A stretch of DNA of 64,000 nucleotides, from contig NZ_JANBVH010000026.1 of the NCBI RefSeq assembly GCF_024273235.1, positions 1 through 64,000 on the forward strand. The letters run 5' to 3'. This DNA comes from Sphingomonas faeni. GTDB taxonomy: Bacteria > Pseudomonadota > Alphaproteobacteria > Sphingomonadales > Sphingomonadaceae. Positions 25,297 to 33,772 of this stretch are shown piece by piece. Positions within the stretch are counted from its first letter, which is position 1, and each line of letters starts with the position of its first letter. The translations under genes were made by a program, and so were the position numbers. Under the pieces are notes generated by a model, which worked only from the letters and a program-made list of their open reading frames with translations, was not told where the DNA came from and ran no database searches.

Positions 25297-26685
25297 TCAG
25301 GCCTCGACATGCTCCGGCACAGCCTCGAGCGCGGTGATGAACAGCTCGCACCACCACATCACGTCCTCTTTCCGGACGTTGTCGATCAGCTTCTCCCAGC
25401 GCGCCTTGCGCTCGGCCAGCGGCATCTTGAGCGCCCGGTCGATCGCGTCGGACATTTCCTCGGGGCTGTACGGATTGACCAGCACCGCGTCCTTCAGCTG
25501 CGTCGCCGCGCCCGCAAAGTGCGACAGCACCAGCACGCCCGGATCCTCGGGATCCTGCGCCGCGACATATTCCTTCGCGACCAGGTTCATCCCGTCGCGC
25601 AACGGCGTCACCAAGCCCACGCGAGCGGCGCGATAAATCCCGGCCAGCACATCCCGCGGAAAGCCCTGGTTCACGTAGCGGATCGGCGTCCAGTCGATGT
25701 CCGAATACTCACCGTTGATCCGTCCCGACATCGAATCGAGGTTCGCCCGGATCTCTTGATACGTATCGACCTTCTCGCGCGAAGGCGGCGCGATCTGGAG
25801 CATGTAGACCAGCCCGCGCCGATCCGGATGCGACCCGAGGAAGCGCTCGTATCCCGCGAACCGCTCGGCCAGACCCTTCGAGTAATCGAGACGATCCACC
25901 CCGACGATCAGGCTGCGCCCGGTCGCGGACATGTACATCCGCTCCTTGGCATGCCGCGCCGCGTCGCTGTTCGCCGACTTCTCGAAGTCCGCAGTCTCGA
26001 TCCCGATCGGCGTCGTGATTGCCTTGATCGTGCGGTCGCCGACCGTCACCCAGCCATCCTCGCCGACCACGCCGTCGAGCTGGCTCGTGACGTAATGCAG
26101 GAAGCTGTCGAGCCAGTCCTGCGTCTGGAAGCCGATCACGTCGTACGCGAACATCGATTCGACCAGCGCGCGGTGGCTCGGCAGCGACAGCAGCATCGCC
26201 ATCGGCGGCCACGGAATGTGCAGGAAGAACCCGATCTTGTTCTCGACGCCGAGCTTGCGCAGTTCCTGTCCCAGCGGGACGTGGTGATAATCGTGGACCC
26301 ACACCAGATCGTCGGGCTCGATCAACGGCAGCACCGTCTCCGCGAACCGCTTGTTCACGCGCGCGTAGCCGCTGGAGAAATCGCGCTCGAACTCGGTCAG
26401 GTCGATCCGGTAATGGAACAGCGGCCACAAGGTGCGGTTCGCATAGCCGTTATAATATTCGTCGAAATCCTGCTCTTCGAGGTCGATCGTCGCGGTGGTA
26501 ACGCCCTTGCCCTGCTGGAAATTGATGTGCCCGGTGAAGGTCTCGGTGGTCTCGCCCGACCAGCCGAACCACACGCCGCCCTTTTCTCGCAATGCGGCGA
26601 GCAGCGCGACGGCAAGGCCGCCCTGGTTGCCCGAAGGCGCATCGACCGACTGGACTCGGTTCGAGATGACGACGAGGCGGCTCAT
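25297..26685 (-). CDS. otsA: Trehalose-6-phosphate synthase
   Basis: GT20 enzyme that joins glucose from UDP-glucose to glucose-6-phosphate. It has 462 residues. Signatures are SRLVVISNRV at the N-terminus, VWVHDYHHVPLGQELR and FLHIPWPP in the first domain, GVDRLDYSKGLAERF in the second, and the DGMNLVAKEYVAAQ donor site. The start at 26685 overlaps the stop of the GH15 gene (ATGA). It is the last gene of otsB-GH15-otsA. Product: the compatible solute precursor trehalose-6-phosphate, in the cytoplasm. Confidence 0.96.
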   Translation of the reverse strand: MSRLVVISNRVQSVDAPSGNQGGLAVALLAALREKGGVWFGWSGETTETFTGHINFQQGKGVTTATIDLEEQDFDEYYNGYANRTLWPLFHYRIDLTEFERDFSSGYARVNKRFAETVLPLIEPDDLVWVHDYHHVPLGQELRKLGVENKIGFFLHIPWPPMAMLLSLPSHRALVESMFAYDVIGFQTQDWLDSFLHYVTSQLDGVVGEDGWVTVGDRTIKAITTPIGIETADFEKSANSDAARHAKERMYMSATGRSLIVGVDRLDYSKGLAERFAGYERFLGSHPDRRGLVYMLQIAPPSREKVDTYQEIRANLDSMSGRINGEYSDIDWTPIRYVNQGFPRDVLAGIYRAARVGLVTPLRDGMNLVAKEYVAAQDPEDPGVLVLSHFAGAATQLKDAVLVNPYSPEEMSDAIDRALKMPLAERKARWEKLIDNVRKEDVMWWCELFITALEAVPEHVEA

Positions 26686-28478
26686 CGCACGGCACTCCAC
26701 GGCTTGCTGAGCAGGACCGCGCAGTTGATCAGCCCGACCAGCGAATAGGTCTGCGGATAATTTCCCCACAGCTCGCCGGTGTTCGGATCGATATCCTCCG
26801 ACAGCAGCCCGGCCGGCGTGCGCCGCGCGACCATCTCGCAGAACAGCTCGCGCGCGTCCGTGGTCCGGCCGGTCGCATGCAGCGCCTCGATCAACCAGAA
26901 GGTGCACACGTTGAACGCGGTGTGCGGTAGGCCGAAATCATCCTCGGTCGCATAGCGCAGCATGTGGCTGCCGCGCCGCAGACCTTCCTCGACCGCCTTC
27001 AGCGTCGACTGGAAGCGCGGATCGTCGGGCGCGAAGAATCGCAGGTCGAGCAGCTGGATCAGGCTCGCATCGAGATCGTCGCCGCCGAATGTGGCCGAGA
27101 TACGCTGCGTATCCTCGCGCCATGCCGACTGCTCGATCACGTTGCGGATCGTGTTCGCGCGCTCTTCCCAGAACGTCCGGCGATCCTCGAGCCCGAGAAC
27201 TCCGGCGGCATTGGCCAGCCGATCGCACGCGGCCCAGCACATCGCCGCCGAATAGGTGTGGACGTGCGCCTTTGTGCGCAGCTCCCACAGCCCGGCGTCG
27301 GGCTTATCGTACGTCTCCCACGCGCGGTCGCCGACCAGTTCCAGGCTCTTGAAATCCTCCTCGCTCGACATCCGGAACAGCCGCTTGTCGAAGAACGCCT
27401 GCACGTCGGACAGGATGATCTGGCCGTACGCGTCGTGCTGGATCTGCTCGTATGCCTGGTTGCCGACGCGTACCGGGCCCATCCCGCGATAGCCGGGCAG
27501 GTCGCTCTCGATCCGCTCGATCAGGGTCGCCTCGCCGCCGACGCCGTAGAGCGGCTGGACATGGCCACCCTTCGACGCATCGACGATGTTGCGCAGATAT
27601 TCGAGATAGCCCTCCAGCACGTCAAGCGCACCCAAGCGGTTCAACGCCTGCACCGTATAATACGCGTCGCGGATCCAGCAGTAGCGATAGTCCCAGTTGC
27701 GCTCCGACCCTTCATGCTCGGGGATCGAGGTGGTGAGCGCGGCGACGATCGCGCCGGTCTCCTCGTGCTGGCACAGCTTCAGCGTGATCGCCGCACGGAT
27801 GACGACGTCCTGCCACTCGACCGGAGTCGCCAGCCCGCGCACCCAGTGCCGCCACTCGTCCTTGGTCCGCGACAGCATCGCTTCAGCAGCTTCGTGCAGC
27901 ACGCCCGCGAAACTCTCGTCCGGCCCGAGGAACAGGTGCATCTGGCGCTCGAGCCGGAACCAGTTCTCGCCGACGATATGCCCGACCGGCGCATCGGTGG
28001 TGAGCCGCAGCGTCTGGTCGTCCATCAGGAAGCGAATGTGGTTCGACCCCTGCGTATGCTCGGTCGGCTTCCCCCAATTGGTCGCGACGCGCATCCGGAT
28101 GCGAATGCGCGGCGATCCGGCGACGGGCTTGACGATCCGGACGAAGCTGGTCGGGCGATAGGTGCGGCCTTCGCGGACGAAGCGCGGGCAGAAATCGATC
28201 ACCTCGACCGCGTTGCCGGCCTCGTCCTCGTGCCGCGTCACGAGGATCGGCGTGTTGCGGATATAGGCCTGCGTCGTCTTCGCGCCGCCTTCGAGTTCGA
28301 TCGCCCAGAACCCGGTCTTGGGCGCATCGCCGCCGAGCAGCGCGCAGAATGCCGGGTCGCCATCGACGCGCGGTACGCAGCCCCAGACGAACGTGCCGGT
28401 CTTGTCGATCAGCGCGGAGACCTGACAATTGCCGATCGGCCAAAGGTTCATGTCGGCTTTGAGCGTGGGTGCGGTCAT
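26682..28478 (-). CDS. Glycoside hydrolase family 15 protein (glucoamylase or trehalase)
   Basis: A 598-residue enzyme: an N-terminal beta-sandwich domain followed by an (alpha/alpha)6 barrel. Barrel motifs are GSERNWDYRYCWIRDAYYT (about residues 270-288) and LSEDIDPNTGELWGNYPQTY near the C-terminus, which carry the family's acid and base Glu. No signal peptide is seen, so it acts in the cytoplasm. It lies between otsB and otsA with four-base overlaps on both sides, so it probably acts on trehalose (as a GH15 trehalase) or an alpha-glucan feeding trehalose metabolism. The exact substrate cannot be read from sequence. Confidence 0.9.
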   Translation of the reverse strand: MTAPTLKADMNLWPIGNCQVSALIDKTGTFVWGCVPRVDGDPAFCALLGGDAPKTGFWAIELEGGAKTTQAYIRNTPILVTRHEDEAGNAVEVIDFCPRFVREGRTYRPTSFVRIVKPVAGSPRIRIRMRVATNWGKPTEHTQGSNHIRFLMDDQTLRLTTDAPVGHIVGENWFRLERQMHLFLGPDESFAGVLHEAAEAMLSRTKDEWRHWVRGLATPVEWQDVVIRAAITLKLCQHEETGAIVAALTTSIPEHEGSERNWDYRYCWIRDAYYTVQALNRLGALDVLEGYLEYLRNIVDASKGGHVQPLYGVGGEATLIERIESDLPGYRGMGPVRVGNQAYEQIQHDAYGQIILSDVQAFFDKRLFRMSSEEDFKSLELVGDRAWETYDKPDAGLWELRTKAHVHTYSAAMCWAACDRLANAAGVLGLEDRRTFWEERANTIRNVIEQSAWREDTQRISATFGGDDLDASLIQLLDLRFFAPDDPRFQSTLKAVEEGLRRGSHMLRYATEDDFGLPHTAFNVCTFWLIEALHATGRTTDARELFCEMVARRTPAGLLSEDIDPNTGELWGNYPQTYSLVGLINCAVLLSKPWSAVR

Positions 28479-29257
28479 CGTGTTTCCAATATGGCGGCGA
28501 TCCAGTCACGGAGCGCGGCAACGTCGTTCAGGCGGTAGGCGGCTGCAGTCGCGCGCGGCTCGCCGATGAGAATGCCCGCGCCACCAAGCGCGCGCGCGGC
28601 CTCGAAGCCGTCTTCGTCGGTGACGTCGTCGCCGAAGAAGTACGGCATGGTTCCTGTCATTGTCGGCGCTGCGATCAATTCGCGCAAGGCCGCGCCCTTG
28701 TCGCCGGGGGTCCGCAGCTCGACCATCATCTTGCCGCGCTGGAGCGTGAGGCCGTGGGTGGCGGCAAGATCCTCGGCGAGGCGGACGGCGTCGGGTTCGA
28801 ACGCGGGCGCCATGCGGTAGTGCAGCCCGGCGCCGAGGCTCTTGGCTTCGTAGACGAGGCCGTTGGCGTCGGCGAAGGCACGCAACGCCTCGGCGGCGGC
28901 TTCGAGCGAGGCGGGGCGGTCGGCGGCGACATGACCGTCGTCGGGGGTGCGACGTTCGGCGCCATGGCTCCCGGCGACCGCGAACAGCTGTGCGTGGCGG
29001 CCGAGCATCGCATCGAGCTGTGCGATCGAGCGCCCGCTGATGATCGCGACGCGTCCGGGGAAGCGCTCGGCGAGCGTATCGAGCCGGTCGAGCAGGCGCT
29101 GATCGACCAGGACCGCATCGGGGGTCGGTGCGAGATCGACGAGCGTCCCGTCGAAATCGAAGAACAGACTGACATTGTCGAGGGCCACGGGTGGCGGATC
29201 GAGCACGGCAAGCGGCGGCGCGAGGACATCAGTCGCGGGCTGGCGTTCGGCTAGCAT
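28475..29257 (-). CDS. otsB: Trehalose-6-phosphate phosphatase
   Basis: HAD-superfamily phosphatase, 260 residues, that dephosphorylates trehalose-6-phosphate. Motif I is LFFDFDGTLVD (nucleophile and acid/base Asp), motif II is IISGRS, and motif IV is FFGDDVTDEDGF. The start at 29257 (MLAERQ) was chosen because the upstream frame reads through repeats. First gene of the coupled otsB-GH15-otsA operon; the ATGA overlap with the GH15 start shows translational coupling. Confidence 0.95.
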   Translation of the reverse strand: MLAERQPATDVLAPPLAVLDPPPVALDNVSLFFDFDGTLVDLAPTPDAVLVDQRLLDRLDTLAERFPGRVAIISGRSIAQLDAMLGRHAQLFAVAGSHGAERRTPDDGHVAADRPASLEAAAEALRAFADANGLVYEAKSLGAGLHYRMAPAFEPDAVRLAEDLAATHGLTLQRGKMMVELRTPGDKGAALRELIAAPTMTGTMPYFFGDDVTDEDGFEAARALGGAGILIGEPRATAAAYRLNDVAALRDWIAAILETR

Positions 29258-29387
29258 GAACCCCCAACCCGCAGAGGTGCCGCTACGTTCCGCTGCACTG
29301 CAAAATTGTAACGGAGCCGGTTCGATTATTTTTGGTCGGGGTTTGGGGGGAAGGGGAAGGGGAAAGGGCGTGGCTCGCACCTCTACC

Positions 29388-29465
29388 GTTCTCCCGCGAA
29401 GGCGGGAGCCCAGGATCAAGCAGCGATACGCCCCTAACCCTGGGCTCCCGCTTTCGCGGGAGAAC
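29388..29465. repeat. Paired-hairpin repeat, family E, copy 3
   Basis: Arms GTTCTCCCGC...CCCAGG are inverted, with stems CTCCCGC-GAAG-GCGGGAG and a 23-bp spacer starting ATCAAGCAGCG, nearly the same as in copy 1. It is one of four repeats filling the 750-base region 29258-30006, where I see no gene. Confidence 0.88.
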
Positions 29466-29492
29466 GGTGTATGGGATGAATGACATGACAAG

Positions 29493-29555
29493 CCCACCAA
29501 CCCCACCAACCCCACCAACCTCACCAACCTCACTGACACCACCAACCTCACTGGC
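29493..29555. repeat. 9-bp tandem repeat, seven units
   Basis: Three exact copies of CCCACCAAC are followed by four degenerate ones. It directly abuts the left arm of the family A element at 29557. Confidence 0.85.
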
Positions 29556-29556
29556 A

Positions 29557-29659
29557 CCACCCCGGCGAAGGCCGGGGCCCAGTTGGGGCGCGCTAATGAT
29601 CCACGCTGCGCCCCGTTGCACCAGACGTTCCAACTGGACCCCGACCTTCGCCGGGGGGG
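29557..29659. repeat. Paired-hairpin repeat, family A, copy 3 (divergent)
   Basis: The left arm is canonical with CCCAGTTGG. The right arm reads CCAACTGGACCCCGACC, so the CAGTTG/CAACTG pair is kept but the outer stem has a mismatch (GACCTTCG). The spacer is unrelated to that of copies 1 and 2. Confidence 0.85.
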
Positions 29660-29719
29660 CTGTAGACGGGATGACTGGGGCGGAGCGACATCCGGCGCCG
29701 GCCCACCTTCGGGAATCTT

Positions 29720-29830
29720 CTCCCCTCCCTGGAAGGGAGGGGTAGGGGGTGGGTCGGCTTCCGCGTCACGGAACGCCAGTGGCACGAGCGGGCCGACCCA
29801 CCCCCAGCCCCTCCCTTCCAGGGAGGGGAG
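29720..29830. repeat. Paired-hairpin repeat, family C, copy 4
   Basis: Inverted arms have 8-bp stems CCCCTCCC/GGGAGGGG and GGGGGTGGGTCGG-like extensions. It lies about 175 bases upstream of the outer-membrane gene at 30007; that remaining interval must hold the promoter of the MacAB-type operon, but I found no clear -35/-10 pair. Confidence 0.88.
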
Positions 29831-30006
29831 AAAGACGGGCCCCGTCTTCCCCCGATCCCGTCTTCCAACCCCCGCGATAGGATAGTAACCAACGACGCCG
29901 ACGCATCGCTTGGCGCCCCACACCCCCTCCAATCCACCCCACCTGCGACACCTCGCGACACAAAACCGCTGGACTAGCAAACGCCCGTTGGTCATGCCTG
30001 CCGCCC

Positions 30007-31482
30007 ATGTCCCGCGTCAGCGCCTTCCTCCTCGCACCCGTCCTATCGGCAGGCGTCCTGCTCGCCGGCTGCACCGTCGGCCCGGACTACCGCCCCAAGG
30101 CGGCGGCCGAACTCGGCGTTCCCGACGCCTATTCGGTCACCCCCGAAACCAAGCCCGAAGACCTCACCCGCTGGTGGCAGAAGTTCGACGACCCGGTCCT
30201 CGGCCAGCTCGTCGAGCAGGCTGCCGCCTCGAACCTCGACATCGCGCAATCCGTCGCCCGCCTCCGCCAAGCCCGCGAGAGCCTTCTCCAGAACCGTGCG
30301 TCGCTGCTCCCCACGCTCAGCGGTTCGGCCGGCTATCAGCGCAACGAGAACGTTCGCGGCGGCGGGCGGTCGTTCACGCTGCCCGACGGCACCGTCGTCG
30401 ACACCGGCGGCGGTGGCGCCAACAGCTTCACGCTTGGCGCCAGCGCCAGCTACCAGGTCGGCGTGTTCGGCGAGATCCGCCGCACCGTCGAGGCCAGCCG
30501 CGCGGATTACGCCGCGTCGGGCTACGACTACGCCACCGTGCTCATTTCCGTCGAAAGCGAGGTCGCCCGCAACTACGTCCTCGCGCGCCTCTACCAGCAG
30601 CAGCTCGCCAACGCCCGCGCGTCGCTCGCGATCCAGGACGACAATCTCGAAATCGCCGGCTTCCGCGTCCAGGCCGGGCTCGTCTCCAGCGTCGACGCCG
30701 AACAGGCCCGCGCCCAGCGTGCGCAGACCGCCGCGACGATCCCCAGCCTCGACCAGCAATATGCCGCCGCGGTCGCGCGGATCGGCATCCTTACCGGCCA
30801 GGCCCCCGGCGCGCTGCGTCCGCTGATGGCGCCGGTCAAGGCGATCCCGACCGGCCCCGCCGCGGTCGGCGTCGGCATCCCCGCCGACACGCTGCGCCAG
30901 CGCCCCGACATCCGCTCCGCCGAACGCGCGCTCGCTGCCGCCACCGCGCGGATCGGCGTGGCCAAGGCGCAGCTTTACCCGGCGCTCGCGATCACCGGCA
31001 ACCTGAACACCAACGCGACCTCGATCGGCAGCATCGGCGACGCGATCACCGGCAGCCTGTTCGCCGGCCTGACGCAGGCGATCTTCAACGGGGGCCGGCT
31101 GCGCTCGCAGGTCCGTGCCAGCGAAGCCGCCGCCGACGGTGCGCTGGCCCTCTACAAGTCGACCGTCCTCACATCGCTCGAAGACGTCGAGAACGCCGTC
31201 GTCGCGCTCCAGGCCGCGCAGGAACGCGAGCGCCAGTTCGCCATCGCGCTCGACGCGTCGAACAATTCCGCGATCCTCAGCCGGAGCCAGTACCGCACCG
31301 GCCTCACCGATTTCACCACGCTCAACCAGCAGGAAACCGCGCTCCTGTCCGCGCGCAACGGGGCGACGCAGGCGCGCGCCGATGCCGCGACCGCGTTGAT
31401 CGCACTTTATGCCGCGCTCGGCGGCGGCTGGGATTCCACCGTGATCCCGCAAGCGCCCATATCCAATCCAGAGGCACGCTGA
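30007..31482 (+). CDS. Outer-membrane efflux lipoprotein (NodT/OprM family)
   Basis: A 491-residue TolC-type protein with lipobox VLLAGC (Cys at residue 22), then TVGPDYRPK, the usual start of the mature NodT family. Two OEP repeats include ASYQVGVFGEIRRTVEASRA and RQRPDIRSAERALAAATARI. It is the first gene of an operon with the adaptor, ATPase and permease of a MacAB-type pump; its stop overlaps the adaptor's start (TGATG). A paralogue serves the EmrAB-type pump at 19095. Confidence 0.93.
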   Translation: MSRVSAFLLAPVLSAGVLLAGCTVGPDYRPKAAAELGVPDAYSVTPETKPEDLTRWWQKFDDPVLGQLVEQAAASNLDIAQSVARLRQARESLLQNRASLLPTLSGSAGYQRNENVRGGGRSFTLPDGTVVDTGGGGANSFTLGASASYQVGVFGEIRRTVEASRADYAASGYDYATVLISVESEVARNYVLARLYQQQLANARASLAIQDDNLEIAGFRVQAGLVSSVDAEQARAQRAQTAATIPSLDQQYAAAVARIGILTGQAPGALRPLMAPVKAIPTGPAAVGVGIPADTLRQRPDIRSAERALAAATARIGVAKAQLYPALAITGNLNTNATSIGSIGDAITGSLFAGLTQAIFNGGRLRSQVRASEAAADGALALYKSTVLTSLEDVENAVVALQAAQERERQFAIALDASNNSAILSRSQYRTGLTDFTTLNQQETALLSARNGATQARADAATALIALYAALGGGWDSTVIPQAPISNPEAR

Positions 31483-32870
31483 TGGCCGACGCATCGATCG
31501 ACGACTTCCTCGGCGTAAAGCCGCAGGCTCCCTGGAAACGCTCCATAAAGTGGGTGGTGATCGCGGTCGGCGTGGTCCTGCTCTGCCTGCTGCTCGCCAA
31601 GTGCTTCGGCGCGAAGGAGCAGACGCAATATTCGACGCAGGCCGCCCAGCGCGGCAATCTGACGGTCACGGTTTCGGCTACCGGCAAGCTCGCGCCGACC
31701 ACGCAGGTCACGGTCGGTTCGCAGCTGTCGGGCCTCGTCACCAAGGTCGTCGTCGACGTCAACGACCGCGTCGTCGCGGGCCAGCCGCTTGCGCTGATCG
31801 ATCCCGAGCAGCTCGACGACCAGATCCGCCAGACCAGCGCACAGCTCGCCGCCAACCAGGCGCAGGTCGCGCAGGCACAGGCCACCGTCGCCGAGGCGCG
31901 CGCGCAGTTGAACCGCCTCGAGGAAGTCTCGCGCCTCTCGGGTGGTCGTGTCCCCTCGAAGACCGAACTCCAGACCGGCCGCGCCGACTACGCGCGCGCC
32001 ATCGCCGCTCAGAAGGTCGCGGAGGCCAACGTAGCCGCCAGCCGTGCGCTCCTCGCGCAGAACCAGACGCAACGTGCGCGCGCGATCATCCGCTCGCCCG
32101 TCACCGGCGTGGTGCTCGCGCGCCAGATCGATCCCGGCCAGACCGTCGCCTCGTCGTTCAACACGCCGACTTTGTTCGTGATCGCCGAAGACCTCACCAA
32201 GATGAAGCTCGAGGTCGCGATCGACGAGGCGGACGTGGGCGAGGTCAAGATCGGCCAGAAGGCCAGCTTCACGGTCGACGCGTTCCCCGGCCAGACCTTC
32301 CCGGCGACGATCAGTCGCGTCGATCTCGGCTCGAACCTGACGGTCAGTTCGGCGACCTCGTCGAGCACCACAACCACGACGTCGACCACTGGGCAGGTCG
32401 TGTCCTACGCGGCCGACCTCACCGTCGCGAACCCGTCGCTGACGCTGCGTCCGGGCATGACCGCGACCGCGGACATCGTCACGTCGGACAAGCGCAACGT
32501 GATGCTCGTCCCCAACGCCGCGCTGCGCTTCAAGCCGACCGCGGCGACCGGCGATGCGGGTGGCGGCATCGCCGGCTCGCTGACCTTCCGGCCACGTCGT
32601 GGCGGCGGCGGGGCCGAGCGGACCGCGACGCTCGGCCGCGGCGCGCAGCAGACGATCTACGTCAAGGGTGCGGACGGCACGCCGCAAGCCGTGCAGATCA
32701 CCACCGGCGACACCAACGGCACGATGACAGAAGTCCTGTCGGGCAATCTCCAGCCCGGCGCGCAGGTCATCACCGGACAGCTGGCGAGCGGGTCGGACGA
32801 CACCAAGCGCAGCGGCGGCGGCGCTCGCCGCTCGGGCGGCGCGAGCAAGGGTGGGGGCGGTGGCCAGTAA
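31482..32870 (+). CDS. macA: Efflux periplasmic adaptor, MacA-like
   Basis: Membrane fusion protein, 462 residues. One N-terminal membrane helix (residues 21-40) is followed by the lipoyl halves (QVTVGSQLSGLVTKVVVDVN and IIRSPVTGVVLARQIDPGQT) around a coiled coil. A Ser/Thr-rich insertion (SSATSSSTTTTTSTTG, about residues 286-301) and a Gly-rich tail ending SKGGGGGQ are less usual. It starts within the stop of the outer-membrane gene, and its end overlaps the start of the ATPase gene, so the operon is coupled. Confidence 0.92.
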   Translation: MADASIDDFLGVKPQAPWKRSIKWVVIAVGVVLLCLLLAKCFGAKEQTQYSTQAAQRGNLTVTVSATGKLAPTTQVTVGSQLSGLVTKVVVDVNDRVVAGQPLALIDPEQLDDQIRQTSAQLAANQAQVAQAQATVAEARAQLNRLEEVSRLSGGRVPSKTELQTGRADYARAIAAQKVAEANVAASRALLAQNQTQRARAIIRSPVTGVVLARQIDPGQTVASSFNTPTLFVIAEDLTKMKLEVAIDEADVGEVKIGQKASFTVDAFPGQTFPATISRVDLGSNLTVSSATSSSTTTTTSTTGQVVSYAADLTVANPSLTLRPGMTATADIVTSDKRNVMLVPNAALRFKPTAATGDAGGGIAGSLTFRPRRGGGGAERTATLGRGAQQTIYVKGADGTPQAVQITTGDTNGTMTEVLSGNLQPGAQVITGQLASGSDDTKRSGGGARRSGGASKGGGGGQ

Positions 32871-33582
32871 CGACCCCCTCATCTCCCTGAGGGGAGTCAC
32901 CAAGACCTACGGGCAGGGCGCGACGATGTTCCAGGCGCTCAAGGGCGTCGACCTCGACATCGCCGCGGGCGATTTCGTCGCGGTGATGGGGCCGTCGGGG
33001 TCGGGCAAGTCGACGACGATGAACATCCTCGGCTGCCTCGACGTGCCGACCGACGGCACTTTCCTGTTCCGCGGCTACCATGTCGAGACGCTTGACCGCG
33101 ACCAGCGCGCGCTGCTCCGGCGGAAATATCTCGGCTTCGTGTTCCAGGGCTTCAACCTCCTTTCGCGCACCTCCGCGCTGGAGAATGTCGAACTCCCCTT
33201 GCTCTACCGCGGTGACGAGAAGCGCGCGCGCCGGGATGCGGCGATGGCGAGCCTCGACACCGTAGGCCTCGCCGACTGGTGGGATCACACCCCCGCCGAA
33301 CTCTCCGGTGGCCAGCAACAGCGCGTCGCGATCGCCCGCGCGCTGGTGACCAGTCCGGACGTGCTGCTGGCCGACGAACCGACCGGCAACCTCGACAGCG
33401 AACGTTCCGTCGAGATCATGCAATTGCTCACGCGATTGAATGCGGAGAAGAACATCACGGTCCTGATGGTCACGCACGAACCCGACATGGCCGCATTCGC
33501 TAGGACGGTGGTCCACTTCAAGGACGGCCTGGTCGAACGCATCGAAAGCCAGCACCGTCAGGGCGAGAGGGTGGAGTCGTGA
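32851..33582 (+). CDS. ABC transporter ATP-binding protein, MacB-type
   Basis: A 243-residue ATPase of the LolD/MacB family. Walker A is GPSGSGKST, the Q-loop lies in GFVFQGFNLL, the signature is LSGGQQQRVAIARAL and Walker B is DVLLADEPTGNLDS. GTG starts at 32851 or 32860 are both possible; the former overlaps the adaptor gene by 20 bases. In E. coli MacB the ATPase and permease are fused; here they are separate genes with a family D repeat between them. It powers export of a substrate such as a macrolide, peptide or lipid. Confidence 0.94.
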   Translation: MGAVASNDPLISLRGVTKTYGQGATMFQALKGVDLDIAAGDFVAVMGPSGSGKSTTMNILGCLDVPTDGTFLFRGYHVETLDRDQRALLRRKYLGFVFQGFNLLSRTSALENVELPLLYRGDEKRARRDAAMASLDTVGLADWWDHTPAELSGGQQQRVAIARALVTSPDVLLADEPTGNLDSERSVEIMQLLTRLNAEKNITVLMVTHEPDMAAFARTVVHFKDGLVERIESQHRQGERVES

Positions 33583-33594
33583 GCGCGCTTTCTT

Positions 33595-33744
33595 CCCCCC
33601 TCCCGCAAGCGGGAGGGGCCGGGGGTGGGCTCGCGCTCACGTCAAGCGCAACGCCAGCCGTAGCACGCGCCCGCATCTCGACGACAGCATGGGCCGAACC
33701 CGCGAGCCCACCCCCCAACCCCCTCCCGCAAGCGGGCGGGGGGG
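33595..33744. repeat. Paired-hairpin repeat, family D, copy 2
   Basis: Arms CCCCCTCCCGC around an AA loop, with GGGGGTGGGCTCGCG extensions, are inverted about a spacer of about 60 bp. It lies inside the pump operon, between the ATPase and permease genes. Confidence 0.87.
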
Positions 33745-33772
33745 CAGAAGTCTCGCGCGGGGAACCAGTCTA

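Noticed and set aside
29493..29555. CRISPR-like array
   Set aside because: The units are 9 bp and directly adjacent, with no spacers and no cas genes nearby. It is a simple tandem repeat. The same reasoning applies to 20657-20746.
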